A stretch of DNA of 8,136 bases from a bacterium (GTDB lineage Bacteria; Pseudomonadota; Gammaproteobacteria; Burkholderiales; Burkholderiaceae_C). The notes beneath the pieces are model-generated. The model saw only the letters and a program-made list of their open reading frames with translations, was not told where the DNA came from and did not search any database. Location: positions 1 through 8,136 of the forward strand of contig JAVBYK010000120.1 in NCBI GenBank assembly GCA_030824095.1, read 5' to 3'. Position numbers and translations under genes: made by a program. Shown here piece after piece: positions 1 through 6,501 of the stretch (positions are counted from its first letter, which is position 1; every line of letters begins with the position of its first letter).

Positions 1-1227
1 TACCCCAATCAGAAACGGCTTGGCCAGCCGGTCGGCCAGCATGGCACCCTGGGGTTTGGTCGCCGAGGCACTCTCCATCAACGCCACAATTTGCGAGAAC
101 CGCGTGGCTTCACCGACCCGCTCCACCCGCACCTGCACGGTGCTGCTCAAATTGTGGCTACCCGAAAGGACCTGCGTACCGATACCGCGCGCCAGAGGAT
201 GGGACTCGCCCGTCAACAGGGCCTCATCCACCAGCGTCTGTCCGGCATGCACCACACCGTCCGCGGCAAACGTTTCGCCAGGATGGATCCGCAACACATC
301 ACCCACCACAATGCGGCGCACGGCGACGCGCTCAAACTGGCCATCCGGCAGCAGGCGCTCCACGCTGTCGGGCAGGCGGTTCATCAAGGCCTCCAGCGAC
401 CCGGCGGTGCGGTCGCGCAGACGCAGCTCCAGCCAACGCCCGGTCAGCAGGAAAAAAACGAACATGGTCAATGAGTCGAAGTAGACCTCGTGACCAAAGA
501 CGCCGCCCGGCTCAAACGTACCAGCCGTGCTCATGGCAAAGGTGATGAACATGCCCAACGCCACGGGCAGGTCCATGCTGATGCGCATCTGCGTGATGTC
601 ACGCCAGGCATTGCGAAAGAAAGGGCCACAGGAAAAGAACACCACTGGCAATGTCAGTACCCACGACGCCCAGCGCAGCAACTGCTCCATCTCGCCCGTC
701 AGGTCACCGGGGTGGGCCACGTACGCCGGGTAGGCATACATCATGACCTGCATCATGCACAGACCGGCTACCAGCCAGCGCCACAGGGCCTGGCGGGTCT
801 CCAGCTTGCGGCGTTCGCTGGCGAAGACATCATTGGCCGGTACCGCACGGTAGCCACTGCCCTGCACGGCCTGCATCCAGGCTGAAGGAAGCACCTGCTG
901 ATCCGACCAGATCACCTTGGCGCGGTGGCTGGCTGCACCAACCTGGGCGCTGATCACGCCCGGAACCCGGGTCAAAGCCTCCTCCACCGTCAGTGAACAA
1001 GCGGCACAGTGCATGCCCTCAATCACTACGCTGGACTCCCAGCAATGGGGACCTTGGGGCGACTGACGACTGAATGCACTCCACTCCAGAGGGTCGTCCA
1101 GCACCCGAAGGTCCTCCCCGGTGTAGGGCATCAGGTTCTGCGGCGCTACGGAAGGAGCCGGCGGCGGGGTGTCGGCTGGTGGCGCTCCAGCCGTCAATGG
1201 CTGGGCCGCAAGAGTGGAGGAAAGCAT
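1..1227 (-). CDS. ccoI: CcoI/FixI-type copper-translocating P-type ATPase, N-terminal part (3' end outside window)
   Basis: The frame is open from an ATG at 1227 to the window edge, giving 409 residues. An Ala/Pro-rich leader (about 1-32) precedes a heavy-metal-associated domain (about 65-135) with the metal-binding motif GMHCAAC at 71-77. Hydrophobic helices follow at about 149-168, 184-204, 216-237 and 247-266, then an actuator domain with the TGES dephosphorylation loop at 339-342. The CPC ion-channel motif and the DKTGT phosphorylation site would lie beyond the window, so substrate assignment rests on family resemblance. Proteins of this family export Cu(I) across the inner membrane for cytochrome cbb3 oxidase assembly. 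The segment LDDPLEWSAF before the HMA domain and the helices MQVMMYAYPAYV and EVYFDSLTMFVFFLLTGRW look like CcoI rather than CopA. An in-frame TAG lies about 30 codons upstream. No clear Shine-Dalgarno precedes ATG 1227; M33 (1131) and a TTG near 1272 are alternatives. A perfect FNR box lies 37 bp upstream, and usp diverges from it. Confidence 0.88.
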   Translation of the reverse strand, partial: MLSSTLAAQPLTAGAPPADTPPPAPSVAPQNLMPYTGEDLRVLDDPLEWSAFSRQSPQGPHCWESSVVIEGMHCAACSLTVEEALTRVPGVISAQVGAASHRAKVIWSDQQVLPSAWMQAVQGSGYRAVPANDVFASERRKLETRQALWRWLVAGLCMMQVMMYAYPAYVAHPGDLTGEMEQLLRWASWVLTLPVVFFSCGPFFRNAWRDITQMRISMDLPVALGMFITFAMSTAGTFEPGGVFGHEVYFDSLTMFVFFLLTGRWLELRLRDRTAGSLEALMNRLPDSVERLLPDGQFERVAVRRIVVGDVLRIHPGETFAADGVVHAGQTLVDEALLTGESHPLARGIGTQVLSGSHNLSSTVQVRVERVGEATRFSQIVALMESASATKPQGAMLADRLAKPFLIGV

Positions 1228-1263
1228 GGGCTGAGAGTGTGCAGGGAAAGCGCTTTTTGCAAC

Positions 1264-1277
1264 TTGATGCAAATCAA
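1264..1277. promoter_or_regulatory. FNR/Anr-type operator (perfect consensus) between divergent ccoI and usp
   Basis: The sequence TTGATGCAAATCAA is a perfect match to the FNR/Anr/Fnr-like consensus TTGAT-N4-ATCAA, a dyad with five matched bases on each arm. Its centre (1270.5) is 43 bp from the ccoI ATG and 64 bp from the usp ATG. If it acts as a class II site (centre at -41.5), the rightward transcript would start near 1312, with a weak -10 candidate TAACCT at 1299-1304. TATAGA at 1292-1297 is a better hexamer but sits closer than class II spacing. Leftward, the same spacing puts the start near 1229, almost at the ATG, with only a poor -10 (CACACT). Control of usp is therefore better supported than control of ccoI. 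FNR-family proteins are known to activate usp and cco genes under low oxygen; action here is inferred. Confidence 0.85.
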
Positions 1278-1321
1278 GACTGCCAAACCAGTATAGAGTA
1301 ACCTCGACAACTGTCTACTTC

Positions 1322-1326
1322 AAGGA
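1322..1326 (+). promoter_or_regulatory. Shine-Dalgarno of usp
   Basis: AGGAG lies 8 nt before the ATG at 1335 (AAGGAGCATAACAATG). This fixes the start of the universal stress protein and contrasts with the weak ribosome sites of the other genes here. Confidence 0.8.
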
Positions 1327-1334
1327 GCATAACA

Positions 1335-1778
1335 ATGTACCAACGCATTCTGGTCGCCACCGATGGCTCAACCCTGTCCAAAAAAGCAGTCAAAAGCGCC
1401 ATCGATCTGGCCGCCTTGTGTGGTGCAGAGTTGGTCGCCCTGAAAGTCGTGCCCCGTTACCCGCAGAGCTATTTCGAGGGGGGCATTGCCTTGCAGCCTG
1501 ACGAAGTACGCCGGGTGGAGAGCCAATGGGCCGAGGAAGGTCAGGCCGTCGTCGACGCAGTCAAGAAGACGGCGCTTGCCAAGGGTGTAACCACCAAGGC
1601 CATCACCGTCAAATCCGATGTGGTGTCCGATGCCCTGCTGGCCGCGGCCAAGAAACACCAGTGCGACCTGATCGTGATGGCATCGCACGGGCGCCGGGGC
1701 ATCAAGCGCTTGCTGCTGGGCAGTGAAACCCAGCACGTACTCACCCACGGCAATATTCCCGTCCTGATTCTCAAATGA
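1335..1778 (+). CDS. universal stress protein, UspA family, ATP-binding type
   Basis: A single-domain Usp fold of 147 residues, the usual length for the family. The N-terminal strand MYQRILVATDGS carries the nucleotide-contacting Asp (D10). The C-terminal region ASHG-RRGIKRLLL-GS, followed by VLTHGNIPVLILK, corresponds to the G-2X-G-9X-G(S/T) ATP-binding loop of MJ0577-type Usps, with Ala replacing the first Gly as is common in ASHGRRG proteins. It is cytosolic, with no signal peptide or membrane segment. These proteins support survival under energy limitation, oxidative stress or anoxia, and their biochemical role is usually unclear. The start is well supported by an AGGAG site 8 nt upstream. 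It is transcribed divergently from the ccoI-like gene with a perfect FNR box in between, so low-oxygen induction is likely. It is convergent with the HD-GYP gene, 81 bp away. The specific Usp subtype cannot be named. Confidence 0.95.
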   Translation: MYQRILVATDGSTLSKKAVKSAIDLAALCGAELVALKVVPRYPQSYFEGGIALQPDEVRRVESQWAEEGQAVVDAVKKTALAKGVTTKAITVKSDVVSDALLAAAKKHQCDLIVMASHGRRGIKRLLLGSETQHVLTHGNIPVLILK

Positions 1779-1859
1779 TTTTGATAGAAACTGGCCTATA
1801 GTCCTCGTCGATATTGAATTGTTAGCTATCTATTTGATAGCTAATATTCGCCTGGCGGG
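1779..1859. repeat. AT-rich intergenic element, possible dispersed Comamonadaceae repeat
   Basis: The spacer between the convergent usp and HD-GYP genes is clearly more AT-rich than its surroundings. It begins with TTTTGATAGAAACTGGCC directly after the usp stop codon and repeats TTTGATAG at 1780-1787 and 1833-1840. From memory, intergenic elements with TTTTGATAGAAA-TGGCC at one end and an AGCTA/TTTGATAG end at the other are scattered in Comamonadaceae genomes; the copy here would be a diverged version. The within-window repeats are directly visible, while membership of a dispersed family is recollection only. Confidence 0.45.
1822..1844. terminator. inverted repeat, possible bidirectional terminator between convergent genes
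   Basis: TTAGCTATC (1822-1830) and GATAGCTAA (1836-1844) are perfect reverse complements around a 5-nt loop, extendable by a G-T and a T-A pair to 1820-1846. The position, 43 bp after the usp stop and 15 bp after the HD-GYP stop on the other strand, suits transcription termination for both. The stem is AT-rich and has no clear U-tract on either side, so it is not a textbook intrinsic terminator. It may instead be part of a repeat element. Confidence 0.45.
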
Positions 1860-2903
1860 CTACTCTTCTTCCTGGTAGCGCGAGCGGATGTCCATCACAT
1901 CATCCCAGGCACCCAGGAAAGCCTTGACGCAATCGGGATCAAAGTGGGTTCCGGAGCCTTCCAGCAGAAAGTCCACCGCAGCCTCCAGCGTCCAGGCCTT
2001 CTTGTAGGGGCGCTCCGAAGTCAAGGCGTCAAACACATCCGCCACGGCAACAATGCGGCTGAAGATAGGAATGTCGGTCCCTCGTATGCCCGCCGGGTAG
2101 CCCGTGCCGTCAAACTTCTCGTGGTGACCACGTGCAATGTCCGCTCCAGCCTGCAACACCCGGGATGAACTGCCCTGCAGCAGTTCGTACCCGTAGATGG
2201 CATGCCGCTTCATGACCTCAAATTCGTCGGCATCCAGCCGTGCGGGCTTGAGCAAAATCCCGTCGGGAATTCCCACCTTGCCGATGTCATGCATGGGCGC
2301 AGCTTCCAGCAAAAGCTCCTGGTCCTCAATCGACATGTCCAAACCGCGCGCAATCAGTTGTGAGTAGTGGGCCATGCGCAAGATGTGCGCCCCGGTTTCG
2401 GGGTCGCGGTATTCCGCGGCCTTGCACAGCCGGAAAACGGTTTCTCGCTCTCGCGCCACGATCTCGGCGGTAGCCTTGCGCACCTCGTCGGCCAGCCACT
2501 GTGCGCGATCAGACAACTGCTTGCGTGCATCGCTGACCAACAGCATGTTGCGGCTGCGCGCCAGAAATTCGACCTTGTCGACGGGTTTGGTCAGGAAGTC
2601 ATTGGCCCCCAGATCCAGCGCACGGTAACGCAACTGCTTCTGATCGTTGGCGGTAATCATCACCACCGGCACCACATCGCAGCCCGGCATCTCTCGCAAC
2701 AGCCGGATGAACTCCAACCCGTCAATGTCCGGCATCATGTAATCCACGATCACCAGATCCGGCACCTGGTCCTTGGCCCAGTCCAGACCGCTGCGCGCGT
2801 CGGTGAACGTGTGGGGCTCGCAGTTCTCCAGTTTTTTCACCAGCGCGGCGAACAGGATCAGGTTGATCTCTGTATCGTCGATGATCAGAACGTGGTGCGT
2901 CAC
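1860..2903 (-). CDS. response regulator with REC and HD-GYP domains (RpfG-like c-di-GMP phosphodiesterase)
   Basis: A complete 347-residue protein. Residues 4-120 form a receiver with acidic pocket D9/D10, phospho-acceptor D54 (VIVDYMMP), T84 and K106 (TKP). A helical linker (about 125-155) leads to an HD-GYP domain (about 155-345) with the HD pair H205/D206 in HDIGKVGIP, H234, H260/H261 and the GYP signature at 268-270 (HHEKFDGTGYP), and D289. All metal-binding and signature residues expected for an active enzyme are present. HD-GYP enzymes hydrolyse cyclic di-GMP to pGpG or GMP, favouring motility over biofilm. The start codon is GTG, preceded 6 nt upstream by AAGGCGGG (2910-2917); its first codons read VTHHVLIIDD. 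It lies 35 nt after the hybrid kinase gene on the same strand and is the likely final phosphate acceptor of that kinase's Hpt domain; this pairing is inferred from order. No membrane segment is seen. Confidence 0.95.
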   Translation of the reverse strand: MTHHVLIIDDTEINLILFAALVKKLENCEPHTFTDARSGLDWAKDQVPDLVIVDYMMPDIDGLEFIRLLREMPGCDVVPVVMITANDQKQLRYRALDLGANDFLTKPVDKVEFLARSRNMLLVSDARKQLSDRAQWLADEVRKATAEIVARERETVFRLCKAAEYRDPETGAHILRMAHYSQLIARGLDMSIEDQELLLEAAPMHDIGKVGIPDGILLKPARLDADEFEVMKRHAIYGYELLQGSSSRVLQAGADIARGHHEKFDGTGYPAGIRGTDIPIFSRIVAVADVFDALTSERPYKKAWTLEAAVDFLLEGSGTHFDPDCVKAFLGAWDDVMDIRSRYQEEE

Positions 2904-2909
2904 AGAAAT

Positions 2910-2917
2910 CCCGCCTT
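2910..2917 (-). promoter_or_regulatory. ribosome binding site supporting a GTG start for the HD-GYP gene
   Basis: On the minus strand AAGGCGGG stands 6 nt before the GTG at 2903. No in-frame ATG gives a better start, and the receiver domain begins immediately (VLIIDD), so this GTG is the natural start. Confidence 0.6.
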
Positions 2918-2928
2918 GTTAATTAACA
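2917..2928. promoter_or_regulatory. 12-bp AT-rich perfect palindrome between kinase and HD-GYP genes
   Basis: TGTTAATTAACA is a perfect palindrome in the 35-nt gap between the kinase stop and the GTG of the HD-GYP gene, just upstream of its ribosome site. The surrounding GTAAGATAAATG stretch is also AT-rich in an otherwise GC-rich operon. It could be an operator for an internal promoter or only an unstructured translation-initiation region. No matching -35/-10 pair is convincing. The palindrome is seen directly; function is unproven. Confidence 0.35.
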
Positions 2929-2938
2929 TTTATCTTAC

Positions 2939-5900
2939 TCACAATGCGGCATCCATTGGGATCAACGGAAGCAGCTGGTCCATCTCCCGCGTCAATGAGT
3001 CCAGCAGCGCCGGTATGCTTGGGGCCTTACTGTCCAGCGAGCACTGTTCAATCCGGTAAGCCAGATCACTGGCCGGCTTGGCCCCAAACATCGAAAGCGT
3101 TCCCTTGAGTGCATGCGCAACATGCATGACCGCTTTCAGATCACCATTGGCCAGCCCATCCCGCATTTTTTGCAGATCGGACGGCCATTGATCCACAAAG
3201 GCCTGGGCAATGATCCCGATAACCTCCTGATCGGCTCGTGATAGGGCCTGCGCGTAATCGAATGTTGCCGGCGAGGACGACAGCAACATTGATAAAGAGG
3301 CAGGCCGGGTCAGCGAAAAGTGCACCATGGGCGAGGAAAAGTGCTGCAACATTTGCTGGAGTTCCTGTGCCTTGATGGGCTTGGAAATGTAGTCATCCAT
3401 ACCGGCAGCCAGACAACGCTCGCGGTCGGCCTCCATGGCATTGGCGGTCATGGCAATGATGGGGGTGCGCCGCACCGTTTCCGAGGCACGGATACGCCGG
3501 GTTGCCTCCAGACCATCCATAACCGGCATCTGCATGTCCATCAGGACAACGTCGAATTGCTGGCGTGCCAGCATGTCCAGCGCAATCTGTCCGTTGCCGG
3601 CCACTTCCACGTGGTGACCCCAGCGCTCCAGCAGGGTTGTGGCCAATTTCTGGTTGATGGCATGGTCCTCCACCAGCAATACGTTCATCAGCACCTGGTC
3701 TTCACGCTCACGGTGGCCGGTGATCGGGACTTGGGGCTGGGTAGTTTGCACTTGGAGAGCCCGCGCGACGGCCTGTAACAACTCGTCGCGAGAAATGGGT
3801 TTGCTCAGATAGCCCACGATCCCCGCTTCGACCGCCCTTTGCGCATCGCCCTTCAAGCCAGCAGAAGACAGCATCACCAGAGGCAGCGCGGCACACCCGG
3901 GCAACTGCAAAATCGCTCTGGCCACGTCGAAACCGTCCATGTCCGGCATCTGGGCGTCCAACAGCACCAGATCACACGGTTGTTGGCCGGGCTCCGCATG
4001 GGTCATCCAGTCCAGGGCCACGAGCCCGGAGGCAAAGGCCTCGACACGGACGCCTTCCAGCTCCAGCGTGCGGGCCAGCACCTCGCGGCTCACCGCGTTG
4101 TCATCCACAACCACCATGTGGCAGCCAGCGATCGGGGCCATGGGCAACAGGGGCGTCGAAGCCAGCGTATCCACATCCAGGTTCAGTGTGAAGTGAAAGG
4201 CACTACCCTTGCCGACCTCACTGTCCACCCAGATGCGGCCGCCCATGGCTCCAACCAGGCGTGCGCAGATGGTCAGCCCCAGGCCGGTGCCGCCATATTT
4301 ACGGGTGGTGGAGCTGTCCTCTTGGGAGAACGCATCAAAAATGCTGCCCAACTTGCTGGCCGGAATGCCAATGCCGGTGTCAATCACCGAAAACTGCAGC
4401 GTGGTGCCAGCACCTTCCGGCTTGGCCCGCACAATGCGCAACACAATCTCGCCCTGCTGGGTGAATTTGATGGCATTGCCGAGAATGTTCACCAGCACCT
4501 GCCGCAGCCGTCCGGGGTCACCCAACACGGAGCCCGGCACCTCGGGAGCCAGATCCAGCACCAGTTCCAACCCCTTTTCGCTGGCGCGCAGCGCAACCGA
4601 CTTCAGCGTTTCGGCAACCGAATGCCCCAGATTGAACGGAATGTGCTCGATCTGCAGCTTGCCGGCTTCGATCTTGGAGAAATCCAGAATGTCATTGATC
4701 ACCCGCAGCAGTGAGTCGGCGGATGACTTCACAACGCCCAAGTATTCGCGCTGCTCCGCGTCCAGCGACGTGTCCAGCAACAAGTCCGTCATGCCGATCA
4801 CGCCATTCATGGGTGTGCGGATTTCATGGCTCATATTGGCCAGAAAGTCCGACTTGGCGCGGCTGGCCGCCTCCGCGTCTTCCTTGGCCTTCTGTAACTC
4901 CGTAGCGGCCTGTTTGGCTGCGGTAATGTCGGTGAAGTAGCCATTCCACACCCAACCGCCATGGGACAGTTGCCGGGGGTGGGCTTCACCATGCACCCAC
5001 GCAATGGCGCCGGTGTGCTGGTGCACCATTCGCAAATCCACGGACTGAGCCCGCGCATGGGCATCGGCTGCCCCCAGACCGGCAAAGAACAGCACGCGAT
5101 CCTCCGGGTGCACGCGCTCGGCCAACAACTGGGTGTTTTCCAGAATCGCATCTGCCCGCACGCCACAAATGGCCTCAATGGTGTCACTCATGAACGTGAT
5201 CCGGAACTTGCCATCCATTTCAACAAAATACTGGAACACCGCAACCGGGATGTTCTCGGTCACTTCCCGCAATCGCGCGTCGGCTTCCTTGAGCGCGGTC
5301 ACATCCTGCCAGATGCCGGTGAACACCGTGGCACCGTCGGGCGCTAGGTCGGGCTCCGGGTCAATCTCCGCCCGTATCCACCGCAAAGCACCACCCTGCA
5401 GGCGAATGCGGTATTCACCGCGCCAGATCACCCGCCTGCGGGCCGCGTCCAGCACCCCTTCCACCACACGGGGTTTGTCTTCAGGGACGATTTGCTGTGT
5501 GGTCAGTGAGGCGTTCGCCTTCATTTCCTCCGGGGTGAACCCCAGAACCTCGCGCACCCGCTCGCTGACAAAGGTGAAGTGGTAATGGTCTGGCGCCACG
5601 TGCCACTGGAACACCACACCGGGAACCGTGTTGGTGATGTGGCGCAAACGGGCTTCAGCCGCCTTCATGGACGTCTCCATGCGCTTGCGCTGCGTGATAT
5701 CGGTGCGGATGGCGATGTACATCGTGGGGGTACCCGCCTCATCAGCCAGCGGCACGATGGTGGCGTCCACCCAATACAGCTCGCCCGCCTTGTTGCGGTT
5801 GCAGATCTCGCCATGCCAGACCATGCCGGCCGTGATCATTTCCCACAATTCCGTGAAAAACTCGGGTGGATGGACCCCCGACTTGATAATGCGGTGATTC

Positions 5901-6481
5901 TGGTTCAGCAGTTCGGTACGGCTATAGCCGCTGATTTCGCAAAACTTGTCGTTGGCGTAGATGATTTCCCCGGCCAGGTTGGTCGTGCTGACAATGGCAT
6001 GCTGGTCGAGCGCAAACTTCTGGTAGGCCAGATCGGTCAGCGCCGCATGCAGATCGGACTGGCTCTCCTCGTGCTGGCGCACCAGATCGCGCATCAGTGT
6101 CGACAGGGTTTCCAGGTTGTCATCGGCGGCCAGGGTCTGGTCGGTATCGATGGAGGCCATCAGGTCCCGGGCCGAAGCCCGCAAGGAATCTATCGCGCGG
6201 GTGCGGCTGGCCAGGTCCTCACGCAACTGGGCGTTCTTGGCGGTAAGCTCAAGTGAACTCAGCTCCAGACTACGGGTCTTGAGTTCCAAATCGCGGTCGC
6301 TTTGTTGGTAGGCCTCATCCACCCGCTGGATAAACAATGGCAGCCCGCCAATCAAACGCTTTGCCGGTTCCGACAGCGCGTCACTGCCCGCCAATGCTTC
6401 GAGTTCCGCCAGAAGCGCGGGCAGCCCCGCCGGGTCGGTATCCAGCAGGCGTTGAACCTGGCGCGCGAGTAGCTTGTGCAT
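2939..6481 (-). CDS. soluble hybrid sensor histidine kinase: PAS-PAS-PAS-HisKA-HATPase-REC-REC-Hpt
   Basis: A 1180-residue protein with no membrane segment, so a cytosolic sensor. An N-terminal region with predicted coiled coil (about 52-150) precedes three PAS-type domains: about 153-268 (ending IRTDITQRK), 275-400 (PAS_3-like, ending WQDVTALKEAD) and 405-525 (ending FTDITAAK). The HisKA domain holds phospho-accepting H552 in SHEIRTPMNG. The ATPase domain has the N-box around N665/N669, DTGIGIP (701-707) and GGTGLGL (730-736). Two intact receivers follow: D793/D794, D842, K894; and E938/D939, D982, K1034. A C-terminal Hpt domain has H1123 in HALKGTL. Every phosphorelay residue is present, so a full His-Asp-His relay is possible. 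The gene starts 20 nt after the FIST gene stop, with only a weak Shine-Dalgarno, and is followed by the HD-GYP regulator. This order resembles NosP-partnered kinases (NahK type), whose activity is modulated by the FIST protein. The ligand is not evident from sequence. Confidence 0.95.
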   Translation of the reverse strand: MHKLLARQVQRLLDTDPAGLPALLAELEALAGSDALSEPAKRLIGGLPLFIQRVDEAYQQSDRDLELKTRSLELSSLELTAKNAQLREDLASRTRAIDSLRASARDLMASIDTDQTLAADDNLETLSTLMRDLVRQHEESQSDLHAALTDLAYQKFALDQHAIVSTTNLAGEIIYANDKFCEISGYSRTELLNQNHRIIKSGVHPPEFFTELWEMITAGMVWHGEICNRNKAGELYWVDATIVPLADEAGTPTMYIAIRTDITQRKRMETSMKAAEARLRHITNTVPGVVFQWHVAPDHYHFTFVSERVREVLGFTPEEMKANASLTTQQIVPEDKPRVVEGVLDAARRRVIWRGEYRIRLQGGALRWIRAEIDPEPDLAPDGATVFTGIWQDVTALKEADARLREVTENIPVAVFQYFVEMDGKFRITFMSDTIEAICGVRADAILENTQLLAERVHPEDRVLFFAGLGAADAHARAQSVDLRMVHQHTGAIAWVHGEAHPRQLSHGGWVWNGYFTDITAAKQAATELQKAKEDAEAASRAKSDFLANMSHEIRTPMNGVIGMTDLLLDTSLDAEQREYLGVVKSSADSLLRVINDILDFSKIEAGKLQIEHIPFNLGHSVAETLKSVALRASEKGLELVLDLAPEVPGSVLGDPGRLRQVLVNILGNAIKFTQQGEIVLRIVRAKPEGAGTTLQFSVIDTGIGIPASKLGSIFDAFSQEDSSTTRKYGGTGLGLTICARLVGAMGGRIWVDSEVGKGSAFHFTLNLDVDTLASTPLLPMAPIAGCHMVVVDDNAVSREVLARTLELEGVRVEAFASGLVALDWMTHAEPGQQPCDLVLLDAQMPDMDGFDVARAILQLPGCAALPLVMLSSAGLKGDAQRAVEAGIVGYLSKPISRDELLQAVARALQVQTTQPQVPITGHREREDQVLMNVLLVEDHAINQKLATTLLERWGHHVEVAGNGQIALDMLARQQFDVVLMDMQMPVMDGLEATRRIRASETVRRTPIIAMTANAMEADRERCLAAGMDDYISKPIKAQELQQMLQHFSSPMVHFSLTRPASLSMLLSSSPATFDYAQALSRADQEVIGIIAQAFVDQWPSDLQKMRDGLANGDLKAVMHVAHALKGTLSMFGAKPASDLAYRIEQCSLDSKAPSIPALLDSLTREMDQLLPLIPMDAAL

Positions 6482-6501
6482 TCAGAACACCAGAACCGAC
6501 G

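Noticed and set aside
20..885. Plus-strand open frames in the first 900 bases
   Set aside because: The minus strand reads through continuously as a P-type ATPase with HMA, helices and TGES; these frames are its antisense shadows.
1247..1256. AAAGCGCTTT perfect 10-bp palindrome near the ccoI start
   Set aside because: Short palindromes of this size are frequent by chance, and it matches no operator I recognise; the adjacent FNR box explains the region better.
1849..1860. Short GCC/GGC hairpin just after the HD-GYP stop
   Set aside because: The stem is only about 3 bp and has no U-tract; not a credible terminator.
2367..3059. Plus-strand open frame of 230 codons opposite the HD-GYP gene and the kinase 3' end
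   Set aside because: It is antisense to two well-supported genes and has no family resemblance or ribosome site.
3839..4714. Plus-strand open frame of 291 codons opposite the kinase catalytic and receiver region
   Set aside because: It lies entirely antisense to the HATPase/REC coding sequence; composition and lack of motifs mark it as a shadow.
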